Both the position numbers and the translations under genes were made by a program. A stretch of DNA of 64,000 nucleotides from CAWBLP01 sp963789495. GTDB lineage: Bacteria; Pseudomonadota; Alphaproteobacteria; Acetobacterales; Acetobacteraceae. Within the stretch, counting starts at the first letter, position 1; every line of letters begins with the position of its first letter. The stretch spans positions 101,656 through 165,655 of the forward strand of contig CAWBLP010000028.1 of assembly GCA_963789495.1 (NCBI GenBank). Reading direction: 5' to 3'. The notes under the pieces are model-generated. The model was not told the origin of the DNA. It worked only from the letters and a program-made list of their open reading frames with translations, and searched no databases. Positions 20,693 through 30,758 of this stretch are shown piece by piece.

Positions 20693-21915
20693 CATTCCGC
20701 ATCCTCTTCATCGGCGAGGCGCTGACTCTTTCGCATGTCGTGCGGCCGCTGGTGCTGGCACGCGCGGCACATGCTGCGGGCTACCAGGTCGCATTCGCAT
20801 GCGACGATCGCTATGCGGCACTCGTCGGCAAGATTCCCTTCCGCTGGTTCAGGCTGACAGCAGCCTTACCCAAGGGAGATGCCAAGGATCGGCTGAAACA
20901 GACGGTACCGTTGTTCAGCGTGCCCACCCTGGAGGCGCAGATCCGCGAGGATCGCCGGCTGCTCCAATTGTCCACGCCCGATCTCGTGGTCGGTGACATG
21001 CGCCATTCCCTCGCAATTTCCGCGCGAGAGGCAGGCATTCCGTTCGCAACGATCATCAATGCGCATTGGGCGCCCGGCACACACGACCTGCCGCAGCCGG
21101 TACACCATGTCATGCGCAAACTGCTGACCAATACCATGTTCGACGAGATGTACCGCTCGCTGTTCGCCGTCGGATCGACCGTGTACAACGCTCCGCTGAA
21201 CCTCGTGCGTCTGCGCCACGGCCGACCGCCGCTGCCGCCCGACATTCGTCACGCCTTCTTCGACGCCGACCACATTCTGCTGGCTGACGCCCCCGAATTT
21301 CCCGCCGTGGGGAAGCTGCCAGAGAATGCGATGTATCTGGGTCCCATCTTGTGGGCGCCGGACATCGATCTGCCACCTTGGTGGGACGATGTTTCGGCGA
21401 CCCAGCCGGTGATCTATGTCAACCTGGGCAGCTCTGGCGAACCCGGCATTTTGCCGCAGATCGCCGATGGGCTGACTGCCCTGGGCGCCAACGTTATGAT
21501 TGCCACCACAGGAAACCAGGCAATCACGCCGCGGACCGGCTTTTTCATTACGGATTTCCTGCCGGGCGACGTGGCGCTGCGCCGGTCGTCACTCGCCGTC
21601 CTGTCAGGCGGTTCGATGGCGGCTCAGCCGGCACTGTGTGCCGGTGTGCCGGTGCTGGCAATTCCCAGCAATGGCGACCAACTGATCTATGCGCGCCTGA
21701 TCGCACGGGAAGGCGCCGGTGAAGTCGTCACCGAAGCCGAGATCAATTCGGCCACGATCAGACGCATTGCCAGCCAGATGCTGCGCGAACCGCGCTATGC
21801 CGAAAACGCCCGACGGCTCGGCGCGATGCTACGCGAGCGTAACGCAGAGCAGAGCTTCGTTGATTTCCTGCGTGACACGGAATTGACCACGGCACTCAGG
21901 AGCGGAACGCGATGA
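20689..21915 (+). CDS. GT1/MGT-like glycosyltransferase
   Basis: A 408-residue GT-B glycosyltransferase of the UGT/macrolide type. It begins with FRILFIGEALTLSHVVRPL, a start often seen when the acceptor domain comes first. The C-terminal donor half has VIYVNLGSSG, then LSGGSMAAQPALCAGVPVL and NGDQ, matching the HGG...GVP...DQ donor signature with Ser in place of His. The family transfers a sugar from a nucleotide donor to a small molecule. Coupled by ATGA overlap to the epimerase gene, it is the likely tailoring enzyme that glycosylates the PKS/NRPS product. Its last 20 bases overlap the convergent kinase-like gene. Confidence 0.85.
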   Translation: MTFRILFIGEALTLSHVVRPLVLARAAHAAGYQVAFACDDRYAALVGKIPFRWFRLTAALPKGDAKDRLKQTVPLFSVPTLEAQIREDRRLLQLSTPDLVVGDMRHSLAISAREAGIPFATIINAHWAPGTHDLPQPVHHVMRKLLTNTMFDEMYRSLFAVGSTVYNAPLNLVRLRHGRPPLPPDIRHAFFDADHILLADAPEFPAVGKLPENAMYLGPILWAPDIDLPPWWDDVSATQPVIYVNLGSSGEPGILPQIADGLTALGANVMIATTGNQAITPRTGFFITDFLPGDVALRRSSLAVLSGGSMAAQPALCAGVPVLAIPSNGDQLIYARLIAREGAGEVVTEAEINSATIRRIASQMLREPRYAENARRLGAMLRERNAEQSFVDFLRDTELTTALRSGTR

Positions 21916-23563
21916 GCGCGAACAGCGCAATGCCTCCGATAGCGGCTGCCACAAGTCCAGGTGGAATCTGGCCGGACCCAGCGTAAATCGCCACGGAGAT
22001 CATCGCACCGGCGGCAATGATGGCCGGTCCGCTCGAGCGGCCGCTACGAACATCCCTTCGGTGCGACTGGTCCCCGGCTTCCAGGCGAATGCGCACGCGG
22101 CCTCGCTCCACCTGGGTCAGCAGTGCTTCCAGGCGTCGCGGCAGCCCGAGCGCCGTAAGTCCCACGCGTCGCAGGGTGGCGGCATCGACCGTCAACTCAT
22201 CGCGTTGGATCCGTTCAGCCAAAGGCAGGAAGCATTCGGTCGGATCGAAACAGGGGTCGATACGGGCGACGGTTCCGGCACAGATGCCCATTGCGCGGTA
22301 GATGAACAGCAACTCGGCCTTTAGCTTCATCGGCGAATTGTAGAGAAAATCGCTGTGTTCGGCGAAGAAGCGGCCATATTCGGGCAATTCGTGGCGATTG
22401 ACCTGTCCGGTGAAGTAGCGGGGCAGGCGCGCGACCATGGCGGCGGTGACACGTTCAAGCTGGTCGAGATCGGTGCCCGGCAACAGCAGGTCGCCTTCCA
22501 CATAGGATTGCACAATCGTATAGGCATCGCCTGTCGCAATGCCCGTAGCATAGGTGCGCAAGAAGCCGCGTGCGTACGGCGGCACGCGCACGACCATGCC
22601 GAAATCGACGAAGATCAGCTCGAAAGGTCGGCCGGCAGATGTGGCCACAAGGCTGCTGGAGCCGGACGATGTTGGCAGAGGGCGCACGAACAGATTGCCG
22701 GGGTGCGGATCGGCATGCACCAGCCCGGCGCGAAACACCTGGTCGAGGCAGCAATCCATCAGCCTGCGCGCGACCTCCCTCGGGCTGACGCCTTGGGCAA
22801 GATATCCCGCAGTGTCATCGACGCGGAAATAGGCGACATCCTCCATGGCAAGGGTCCGCCGCGCCGAATGCGACCGGTAGAGTTGCGGCGCGCGAACTCC
22901 CTCCATGTCCCGGAACGCGATGGCAAAGTCTTCGATGTTGCGCGCTTCCTCGAGGCAATCGAGTTCCAACCGTGTCACTCTGGCAAATTCCTGAACGAGC
23001 ACACGCAGGTCCACGCGTCTGGCGATCCTGGGAAACCGGCGCACCCAGCCGATAGCACGCGAAAGCACGGCAAGATCGGCTTCTACTATGCTGCCGATTC
23101 CGGGGCGCAGCGCTTTCACGACAACGGGTGTGCCGTCCTGCAACGTGGCGCCGTGGACCTGGGCAAGCGAGGCGGCGGCAAGCGCCTTCGGCTCGAAATG
23201 CGTGAACAGAGCTGCAATCGGTTGGGCGAAATCAGCTTCGATCTGCGCAATGACCAGCACCGCCGGTGCAGGCGGAACCGTGTCGTGCAGTTCCGTAAGG
23301 ATCCGGGTCACCTCGCTCGGCAACAGGTCCATGCGGGCGCCGACATACTGGCCCAGCTTGATGAGCACGCCACCAAGGCGGCTCGCTTCGTCAACGTAGC
23401 GCCTGGCGAGGCGGGTCCAGCGCGGAATCGGCGGCGACCGGAACCGGTTCAGGACCGGACGATTAAGGACGATGTCCCACCAGATGATGTGCAACACCAG
23501 TCCGGTAAACAGTCGCCGTACTTCGCGAAATCGTCCATTGTTCCGAGTGTAACCGGCTTGCAT
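21896..23563 (-). CDS. ABC1/UbiB-type atypical kinase-like protein
   Basis: A 555-residue protein of the ABC1/UbiB family: LIKLGQYVGAR (the KxGQ motif), ALAAASLAQVH (Ala-rich loop), VVVKALRPG with the nucleotide-binding Lys, HADPHPGN catalytic loop and VDFGM metal-binding Asp. Two hydrophobic segments at the C-terminus suggest membrane anchoring. Family members act as ATPases or kinases supporting ubiquinone or lipid metabolism. It stands alone on the minus strand between the glycosyltransferase and thioesterase genes. Its link to the cluster product is unknown; a lipid-related role would fit the patatin genes but is inference. Confidence 0.85.
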   Translation of the reverse strand: MQAGYTRNNGRFREVRRLFTGLVLHIIWWDIVLNRPVLNRFRSPPIPRWTRLARRYVDEASRLGGVLIKLGQYVGARMDLLPSEVTRILTELHDTVPPAPAVLVIAQIEADFAQPIAALFTHFEPKALAAASLAQVHGATLQDGTPVVVKALRPGIGSIVEADLAVLSRAIGWVRRFPRIARRVDLRVLVQEFARVTRLELDCLEEARNIEDFAIAFRDMEGVRAPQLYRSHSARRTLAMEDVAYFRVDDTAGYLAQGVSPREVARRLMDCCLDQVFRAGLVHADPHPGNLFVRPLPTSSGSSSLVATSAGRPFELIFVDFGMVVRVPPYARGFLRTYATGIATGDAYTIVQSYVEGDLLLPGTDLDQLERVTAAMVARLPRYFTGQVNRHELPEYGRFFAEHSDFLYNSPMKLKAELLFIYRAMGICAGTVARIDPCFDPTECFLPLAERIQRDELTVDAATLRRVGLTALGLPRRLEALLTQVERGRVRIRLEAGDQSHRRDVRSGRSSGPAIIAAGAMISVAIYAGSGQIPPGLVAAAIGGIALFALIAFRS

Positions 23564-23664
23564 GGGTCAGTGACCCGGAACCAGCTTACCAACAATAGCC
23601 TGCAACGGGCTGGCGTTGGAATATGATCGGGCATACATTTGGTCAGCTTGCATCACGGTCGGCA

Positions 23665-24546
23665 ATGACACAAGAAACTGATCGATTCTGGGTCTGGAAG
23701 CCAGCCTGCCAGCCCGGGATGGCCACGTTGTTCTGCCTGCCGTTCGCCGGCGGCAGTGCGGCTTGGTTCCTGCCTTGGCGAAGGGCAGCGCGGCGGATTG
23801 ATGTCGTACCCGTTCAGTTCCCTGGACGTGGAAATCGCATTGCCGAACCGCCATTCCAGAACATGGCTCGGTTGGTCAACGTCCTGGCCGATTCGCTGAC
23901 ACCATATGTGTCACATCCCTACGCGCTGTTTGGGCACAGTATGGGGGCGGCGGTCGCGGCAGCACTCACGCATGAACTCAGAAGGCGCGAACTGCCGCTG
24001 CCACTGCACCTTTTCGTCTCCGGCAGGCGCGCTCCGCATCTTCCCCCTCGACGTTCACCGATGCACCAGCTCAGCGATGCCGCGCTGCTCGAGGAACTGC
24101 GACGGATGGAAGGCACGCCCGACAGCGTGCTGGCAGACCCGGAGTTGCTCGCGCTGATATTGCCGACAATCCGCGCCGACCTCACGGTGGTAGAAACGGC
24201 AGAACCAGACGAAGCAATTCCGTTCCCGGCGCCGATCACCGCGTTTGGTGGAGAGGAAGATCGGGTCACGCGCCAGGACCTGGCCGGTTGGCAACAGCAC
24301 ACGCATGGCAGATTTATGCTGCGAACCTACCCTGGGGGACACTTCTTTCTGCACACCGCTCGCGATGACATGCTGGGCATCATGGAGAGCGGGCTCTCGC
24401 TTCTCCCGCCCACGACCGAACAAGCTTCGTACGATCCGCAGGCCGCGGATTATTTGGCTGGCAATTTCCGCGATGCCCGATCGGTGATCAGGAACTCCGG
24501 CACAGGTACCAGCGGACGGCTGCCGCGGCCTGCCAGCAGAGAATAG
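23665..24546 (+). CDS. Type II thioesterase
   Basis: A 293-residue external thioesterase of the kind that clears misprimed carrier proteins in PKS/NRPS systems: LFCLPFAGGSA near the N-terminus, GHSMGA nucleophile (Ser92) and a late His in GGHFFLH. ATG 23665 (MTQETDRF) is preferred over 23623 because family similarity begins there. The protein ends with about 45 residues beyond the usual family length, and this tail overlaps the 3' end of the RND pump gene on the other strand by 97 bases. Its presence supports a functioning assembly line. Confidence 0.87.
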   Translation: MTQETDRFWVWKPACQPGMATLFCLPFAGGSAAWFLPWRRAARRIDVVPVQFPGRGNRIAEPPFQNMARLVNVLADSLTPYVSHPYALFGHSMGAAVAAALTHELRRRELPLPLHLFVSGRRAPHLPPRRSPMHQLSDAALLEELRRMEGTPDSVLADPELLALILPTIRADLTVVETAEPDEAIPFPAPITAFGGEEDRVTRQDLAGWQQHTHGRFMLRTYPGGHFFLHTARDDMLGIMESGLSLLPPTTEQASYDPQAADYLAGNFRDARSVIRNSGTGTSGRLPRPASRE

Positions 24547-27542
24547 ACAGCAGGCAGCAGGAACAGCGACACCAGCGTGCCGAACGCCATCCCGGCGGTG
24601 ATAACGATGCCGATCTCAGCGCGGCCGCCGGCCCCGGCGCCTCTCGCCAGAACCAATGGCAGCGCGCCAAGCACGGTCGCGATTGTAGTCATCAGAATAG
24701 GACGCAGCCGCAGGGCCGCCGCATCGATCAGCGCCTCATGCAATGCCTGCCCCTGTTGGCGGAGTTGCCGGGTGAACTCGACGATGAGGATGCCGTGCTT
24801 CGCAATCAGGCCCACCAGCGTAATGAGGCCAATTGCGCTGAACGGATCGATCGTGCCGCGATACAGGAAGAGCCCGACCAAAGCCGCGCAGATTGCAATT
24901 GGAACGACCGCGAGAATGATGGCCGGGTCGCGGAAGTTCTCGAACTGAGCGGCCAGCACGAGGTAGATGAAAACTATTGCCAGCATCAGCGTCCTCAGCA
25001 TGCCGGCTGCGGCTTGCTGGGCTGCCCGCGTTGCCGCACTGCGGGCCAGGCGAATATTGCCTGGCAGAACGGTTTCGGCGATCGACCGCAGTTCGGCGGA
25101 GGCCTCCTGCACGGTATGTCCTGGCGATGGTTCGGCTCCGAGTATGGCGGAGTTCATCTGATCCGTCCGCGACAACGCCGCCGGCCCGGCGCTCCGCTTC
25201 AGGGTGACCAAGGAGCGGAGCGGAATCAGTTGGCTGGCGCGGCCCAGGACATAAACGTCTTCCAGGGTCGCGGAATCGCCGGCCAGCCGCTTCGGCAGAT
25301 CGATGATAACATTGTAGATGTCACCCCGATAGACGAATGTGGAGGCACGTTGCCCTCCGAACAGCGACTGTATCGTCGCGCCGACGGTCGAGACGGCCAC
25401 GCCGACATCGGCCGCCACCTGACGGTCGACAGCGACAAGCAGCTTCGGCGTATTCAGGTGCAAATCGACTGTGAGATGCTGTACGGACACAGCGTTCCGG
25501 CTGGCGCGAATCACCGCATCGGCCGCGGCTGCCAGTTCCGCATCGCTGCCTGATGTTTCCAAGATCCACTGCACGGGTTGGCCGGGCGCCGTTCCGGCTA
25601 ACGGATCGGAGGTATAGACGGCGGGCTGCAGCCCGGGCAGGTCGCGAAGCCTCGCCATGATCGAATCGGTGATTTGCGTGGAGGTGCGCTGGCGCTGATC
25701 CCACGGCTTAAAAATGACGATGGCGAGTATCTCGTTCTGCAACGGCATGCCAAGCAGGGCCAATGTGCTGGCAACCTCCGGCTGTTGCCTGATCACCGCT
25801 TCGGCGCGCGAGGACCAGTCGGCGAGGTAGTCCAGAGAGGCATCCGACGGGCCGGTGAGCTTCAGAGTGGTATAGGCAGCGTCTTCCTTGGGAGATATCG
25901 CGGTCGGTAGCCGACCTGCGATGATGAGCGTCCCTGCAATGATCGCCAGCGCTGCCAATACGACAAGCAGGCGGTGCGCCAGAACATGAACGAGCAGCGT
26001 CCGATAGGCTGCGGTGAGGCCGTCGGTGCGGCGCGCGATCCAGGCGGCATAGCTGCCCGGCGGCCTTGGATAGATCAACCGCCCGCACAGCATCGGGGAC
26101 AGTGTGCGTGCGATGAAGCCTGACAGCAGGATGCAGATCGCGAGCGTGAAGGCGAACTCGCGGAGTAGTTCCCCCAGCGTGCCACCCGCCAGCCCCATCG
26201 GCACGAACACCGCGGCAAGGGTGATCGTGGTCGCAATGACCGCAAATCCGACCTCCCGGCTGCCCAGGAAGCTCGCAGCCAGCGCCGGCATGCCCCGATC
26301 AACGTGGCGCTGCACGTTCTCCACTTCCACGATCGCGTCGTCCACGACCAGGCCTACCGCGAGAACGAGCGCCAGCAACGAAAACACGTTGATGGAGAAT
26401 CCCAGCACGTAGACGAACGCCAGTGTGCCGATCAGCGACAGCGGTATGGTCGCCATCGGGATGATGCTGGTGCGTAGCGAGCCGATGAAGCCGACCACGA
26501 CCAGTAGCACCAGCAGCGTGGCGATGAATACGGTCTTGGCCACTTCGATCACCGAGGCCTTGATCGGACCGGAGGTGTCGTATGCCACGTTGATGACCAT
26601 GCCCGACGGTGCGGCGGCACGCAGTTCCGGCAGCATGGCAGTGGCCGCGGCGCTGATGTCCAGCGGATTGGCTGTGGACTGGGGCACCAGGCCGACGCCG
26701 ACCGCAAGCTTGCCGCCATAACGGAAGGACGTGAGTGTCTGGTCCGGACCAACCACCGCCTTGCCGATATCGGAGAGGCGAATGAGAAAGCCATCTTTAC
26801 CGCGTCGCAGAACCATGTGATCGAAGCCACGCGGGTCGGCCAGCGCGGTATCTACCAGCACCGCGACGGTCCGGTTCTGCCGCCGGAGCCGCCCGCCGGG
26901 TGTTGCGACATTCTGTCGCGCCAGCGCATTGCTCACGTCATCCACTGTGACGCCGTAGGCGGCCATCCGTATCGGGTCGAGTTCCAGGCGAATGGCGTAT
27001 TTGCGTTCCCCGATCAGCTCCGCCTGCGCTACCCCAGGGATGGCATTCAGCCTCGGCACCATCTCACGCTGGATGACGCTGCTGATCGCCATGTCGCTGA
27101 GGGTGGGATCGGTGAAGGCAAGATAGAACACGGGCTGGCCATCCGTGCTGACCTGAGTGATGACCGGTTGAATGATTCCTGCCGGGAGATTGGCGATCGC
27201 AGCTGACACTTTCGCGTGCACGTCATTGAGAGCCGCGGCGGGATCGGTTCCGGCCAGGAACAATATCTGGATGGCGCTCAGGCCTTGCTGGCTGGTCGAT
27301 GTCATCGTCCGGATACCGGACGCCGCGCCGATCGCAGCCTCGAGTTGTGCCGTGATCTCATTGCGTACCAGTTCCGGATCTGCCCCTGGGTAGGCTGTGA
27401 CCACCGAAACGCTGGGCAGCACCAATTCGGGAAATTGGCGAAGCTGCAGCCCCTGCGCCGCCCACACTCCCATGACCGCGAGCAGCAGATTGATGACGAG
27501 GGTGAAGACGGGATGGCGAATGCAGAAAGTGGACAGCCACAT
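24450..27542 (-). CDS. RND efflux transporter (AcrB/MexF-like inner-membrane pump)
   Basis: A 1030-residue HAE1-type RND pump of normal length: N-terminal helix followed by a large periplasmic loop, VGLVVDDAIVEVENV with the paired proton-relay Asp residues, and GLIAKHGILIVEF with the relay Lys. These pumps expel hydrophobic compounds from the inner membrane or periplasm through an adaptor and an outer-membrane channel. The adaptor gene lies six bases upstream on the same strand, but no outer-membrane factor gene is in the window. It is a likely export or resistance route for the cluster product. The adaptor is frameshifted, which questions whether the system works. Confidence 0.9.
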   Translation of the reverse strand: MWLSTFCIRHPVFTLVINLLLAVMGVWAAQGLQLRQFPELVLPSVSVVTAYPGADPELVRNEITAQLEAAIGAASGIRTMTSTSQQGLSAIQILFLAGTDPAAALNDVHAKVSAAIANLPAGIIQPVITQVSTDGQPVFYLAFTDPTLSDMAISSVIQREMVPRLNAIPGVAQAELIGERKYAIRLELDPIRMAAYGVTVDDVSNALARQNVATPGGRLRRQNRTVAVLVDTALADPRGFDHMVLRRGKDGFLIRLSDIGKAVVGPDQTLTSFRYGGKLAVGVGLVPQSTANPLDISAAATAMLPELRAAAPSGMVINVAYDTSGPIKASVIEVAKTVFIATLLVLLVVVGFIGSLRTSIIPMATIPLSLIGTLAFVYVLGFSINVFSLLALVLAVGLVVDDAIVEVENVQRHVDRGMPALAASFLGSREVGFAVIATTITLAAVFVPMGLAGGTLGELLREFAFTLAICILLSGFIARTLSPMLCGRLIYPRPPGSYAAWIARRTDGLTAAYRTLLVHVLAHRLLVVLAALAIIAGTLIIAGRLPTAISPKEDAAYTTLKLTGPSDASLDYLADWSSRAEAVIRQQPEVASTLALLGMPLQNEILAIVIFKPWDQRQRTSTQITDSIMARLRDLPGLQPAVYTSDPLAGTAPGQPVQWILETSGSDAELAAAADAVIRASRNAVSVQHLTVDLHLNTPKLLVAVDRQVAADVGVAVSTVGATIQSLFGGQRASTFVYRGDIYNVIIDLPKRLAGDSATLEDVYVLGRASQLIPLRSLVTLKRSAGPAALSRTDQMNSAILGAEPSPGHTVQEASAELRSIAETVLPGNIRLARSAATRAAQQAAAGMLRTLMLAIVFIYLVLAAQFENFRDPAIILAVVPIAICAALVGLFLYRGTIDPFSAIGLITLVGLIAKHGILIVEFTRQLRQQGQALHEALIDAAALRLRPILMTTIATVLGALPLVLARGAGAGGRAEIGIVITAGMAFGTLVSLFLLPAVYSLLAGRGSRPLVPVPEFLITDRASRKLPAK

Positions 27543-27548
27543 CTCTGC

Positions 27549-28575
27549 TCATCCACCCGACGTCACGGCAGGGACGATCTTCACCTTGTCACCGTCGCGC
27601 AGGTTGAACTGTCCGACAGTGACCACCGGTTCCTCGGCCGTGACGCCGCTCCGCAGTTCCACCTTGTCCGCATCGCTCAGGCCGAGCGTGACGCGACGTC
27701 GGCGGGCGACGTTGTGGCCGTCGACTACGAAAACATAAGAGTCGGCGAGGTCGGGAATGATCGCATCAGCGGGCACCACGAGGGCATGCGGACGCTCACC
27801 GATGACAAGGCTCACGCGAACATAGAAGCCCGGCCGAACCTCCGGCCCGGGGCTCGGCAGCTCGGCACGTAGCAGAACCGAGCGCGTATCGGTGGAAATG
27901 CTGGGATCGACAAAGGACAGTCTGCCGACAAGAGAGCCACCGCCATCTGGCATTTCGATCCGGACCGGCATGTCCTGATGCACGTGCAGTGCGACCGCGC
28001 CGGGCATCCTGAACTCAACGCGGAGGGTGCTGGTATCGTCAAGCCGAACGATGGTCCGGCCGGCGGGAACGAAGGAACCTGGATCAACCTGGTGGGTGCC
28101 GACCTGTCCGGCGAAGGGCGCCGACACGGTTAGCTTGTCGAAGTCTTCGCTGACTTACCTCCAGGGCGGATCGCGATTCGACGACCTGTGCCTCGGCCTG
28201 CTGCAGCGCTTCCACCGAATTGACGCCCTGATTTGCCAGGTCCCGGACCCGCTGCAGGTTTTGGAGATCGGTCTGCTGCCGAACGCGCGCGGACTGCAAT
28301 TGTGCTTCGGCGACGGCGGAGTCCATCCGCACCAGGACCTGTCCAGCGGCGACAGATTGCCCGTCGGTGAACAAGACTGCCGTCAGCCGGCCAGAAACCT
28401 GAGGCGCGATGTTTATGGTGCGGCTTGGCACGAGATTGCCGTAGGCGACGACCCGGTCAGCCATCGCCTCGGTTCGTACCGGGGTTACCGAGACTGCCTG
28501 CGGTATCGACCCGTTGGCCCGTGCTGCCGTGATGGTCCCGAGAGCGGCTAAAAGAAAGACGACCAGGTGTTTCAC
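27549..28575 (-). pseudogene. RND periplasmic adaptor (membrane-fusion protein), frameshifted
   Basis: Two overlapping frames together make one HlyD/AcrA-like adaptor of about 340 residues. The first (down to about 28150) has a signal peptide (VKHLVVFLLAALGTITAARA), a lipoyl half (VSGRLTAVLFTDGQSVAAGQ) and a coiled-coil hairpin. The second, from about 28140, resumes at LTVSAPFAGQVG and continues through the beta-barrel and membrane-proximal domains to the stop. The frameshift lies at about 28137-28155. GTG 28575 is the likely start, with GGAG seven bases before it. It is the first gene of the pump operon. It may be a real mutation or a sequencing error. Confidence 0.8.
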
Positions 28576-28688
28576 GTAGCCGCTCCGCGAATATGCACCA
28601 GCCAGTCGCTGGTCGACTGCAGCCATTGGCCAAGCGTAATCGCTGTGCCCTTACCTCGGCAAGCACGGGAATCGCTTCCCCGTTTCAG

Positions 28689-29408
28689 TCATGCGGTCAG
28701 CAATAGACGGGTGCCGTCGCGGTCCTCCACCTCCAGGCTAGCGTCCAACGTCGCGAGGCAAGCGGCGTAATCGGGCCCCGCATTCAATTCGTGGAAGAAG
28801 ACCGGGCGTATGAAACGCGGCACCGCATCCCACGTAATCAGCCGCGGCGTCGTCCACGGTGTTGATACGGTCAATCTGTTCGGTTCAATAGCCAGGCCGT
28901 GACCGGTCGCCTTGAGCAAGGCCTCCTTACGTGTCCAGTACCTGGCGAAGGCGGCACCCCGCAGGGACTCGTGCAAAGTTGCGAAATACCGCAGTTCGGC
29001 CTGCGAAAGCGCCGCCTCCACTAGGTCGGTGGACGGCGGAGCCCGCGGGACCTGTTCAACGTCCACGCCCAATGACACATGCAGGGCAACGGCAACAATG
29101 ACTTGCTCTCCTGAATGGGACAACGATAGTTCCGCGCCCATTGGCGGATATTCCACGCGCGGCTTGCCATGATCGCCACCGCAACGACGGCATATGGTCG
29201 AGAATATCACGTCGTTCGGCGCAGCCCCCAAACCGCGTCCGAGAACGATGCGAGCGAGCGCGTGAGCGACGAGAAACCGCGATTGGTCTTCCACCCGCCT
29301 GAAGCGCTGCCACCGCCGGTACTCGACTTCGGACAGCAGTGCCAGCAAATGCGATCGCGACATGGCTGGGCTGGCCCGCCAAACCTGGCATAGTCCGGGT
29401 GACAGCAT
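28689..29408 (-). CDS. 4'-phosphopantetheinyl transferase, Sfp type
   Basis: A 239-residue Sfp-type transferase: LSLSHSGEQVIVAVA and LGVDVEQV contain the Mg-binding Asp, and WTRKEALLKATGHGL is the family WxxKEAxxK signature. It moves the phosphopantetheine arm from CoA to the serine of carrier proteins. Here it would activate the ACP (Ser codon 6086) and the PCP (Ser1679) of the two synthetases. It is a single gene upstream of, and on the same strand as, the pump operon, and the last clear cluster gene before the insertion sequences. Bases 29409-29581 beyond its start hold nothing recognisable. Confidence 0.9.
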   Translation of the reverse strand: MLSPGLCQVWRASPAMSRSHLLALLSEVEYRRWQRFRRVEDQSRFLVAHALARIVLGRGLGAAPNDVIFSTICRRCGGDHGKPRVEYPPMGAELSLSHSGEQVIVAVALHVSLGVDVEQVPRAPPSTDLVEAALSQAELRYFATLHESLRGAAFARYWTRKEALLKATGHGLAIEPNRLTVSTPWTTPRLITWDAVPRFIRPVFFHELNAGPDYAACLATLDASLEVEDRDGTRLLLTA

Positions 29409-29581
29409 GCGAAAATGCCTGTTGGAAGCCGACGCCGACGCAAGGTCGGAGAAAAGCTAGACCGATCCCTCAACCTGATCCAGCGTGGAATGCGGCCGAT
29501 GTGATTGACTGTGGCGGACCGGGCGCGACCGCCGGCTGGACGGCCACCGCACCAGTCGAAAGCTCGGCGGTCTGGGATTGG

Positions 29582-29608
29582 GATTGGGATTGCCCCGCCT
29601 TCGTGGAC
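29582..29608 (+). repeat. IS3 left inverted repeat
   Basis: A 27-base perfect inverted repeat of 33511-33537. Its outer part lies in a short run of GGGATT units (about 29573-29590), only the inner units of which are shared with the right end. Confidence 0.85.
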
Positions 29609-29638
29609 ACCCTGAAGCTTTGAACCCAAGGTGTCGCC

Positions 29639-29962
29639 ATGCCCAAGACCCGTTTGCCCTATGCGCCGGAATTCCGACGCCAGATGATCGAGTTGGTTCG
29701 CGCCGGACGAGATCCGGAGGACCTTGCTCGCGAATTCGAACCAACCTCGCAGTCGATCCGCAACTGGGTTGCTCAGGCCGATCGTAGCGAAGACCGCCGG
29801 GAAGCGAAGGTCGAGCCGACGTCAAGCGCGGAACGCGATGAGCTGATCAAGCTCCGCCGCGAGGTGCGCCAACTCCGGCTGGAGCGCGATATCCTCTCAA
29901 AAGCCGCGGCCTGGTTTGCACGCGAGACCGGCGCAGTGTCGTCCGGATCTTCGAGTTCATGA
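29639..29962 (+). CDS. IS3 transposase OrfA (HTH protein)
   Basis: A 107-residue protein with the IS3 OrfA layout: N-terminal helix-turn-helix (FRRQMIELVRAGRDPEDLAREFEPTSQSIRNWV) and a leucine-zipper-like C-terminal half (ELIKLRREVRQLRLERDIL). It binds the element ends and partners OrfB. The stop overlaps the orfB ATG by four bases (ATGA). Confidence 0.9.
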   Translation: MPKTRLPYAPEFRRQMIELVRAGRDPEDLAREFEPTSQSIRNWVAQADRSEDRREAKVEPTSSAERDELIKLRREVRQLRLERDILSKAAAWFARETGAVSSGSSSS

Positions 29963-30726
29963 GCACAAACCAGGCTTCGTTCCCCGTTGCCGCCATGGCG
30001 CGCGTGCTCGGCGTCTCCACAGCGGGCTATTACGCTTGGCGTGGACGCCCACCATCGGCCCATGCGCAGGCTGACAGCGAACTGCTGACGCGCGTAAGGA
30101 CCATCCACACCTCGTCGCGGCACCTGTATGGCGCGCCGCGTGTGCATGTCCAGCTCCGCGCAGACGGTGGAAGGCACGGCCGCAAAAGGATCGCCCGACT
30201 GATGCGCGCCGCAGGGCTGGTCGGCGCCTGTCACCGTGGCAGCGGCCCGACGACGACACGACGTAACCCGGATGCCCGGCCAGCACCCGACCTCGTCGAT
30301 CGCAAATTTACCGCCGAACGCCCCAATCAGCTCTGGGTTGCCGATATCACCTTCGTGCCAACCGCAGCTGGTTTCCTCTATCTCGCCGTGGTGCTCGATG
30401 CCTGTAGCCGTCGGATCGTCGGCTGGTCGATGGCGGCCCACCTGCGCACGGAACTTGTGCTCGACGCTCTGGAAATGGCAGTGGGTCAGAGGCAGCCGCA
30501 CGATGTCATTCATCATTCGGACCAGGGAAGCCAATACACGTCTCTTGCATTTGGCAGTCGCTGCCGCGAGGTCGGCGTTCGGCCCTCCATGGGGTCGGTC
30601 GGTGACGCCTATGACAATGCCATGTGCGAGAGCTTCTTCTCGACGCTCGAGTGCGAGCTCCTCTCGCGCCGGAAATTCGTGTCCCAGGCTGAAGCAAACA
30701 TCGCCTGCTTCAGCTACATTGAGGGC

Positions 30727-30735
30727 TTCTACAAT
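30727..30735. repeat. att junction of element 1, left copy
   Basis: TTCTACAAT, encoding FYN of the IS3 orfB product, is repeated at 33397-33405. It is the left junction of the recombinase element. Confidence 0.8.
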
Positions 30736-30758
30736 TGCTCGTCACAACGCACATCTCG

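Noticed and set aside
19256..20695. 479-codon minus-strand frame over the epimerase gene
   Set aside because: Antisense to the epimerase, which has all catalytic motifs and a Shine-Dalgarno.
29573..29590. GGGATT tandem units as a separate repeat array
   Set aside because: Only about three units, and the inner ones are part of the IS3 inverted repeat.
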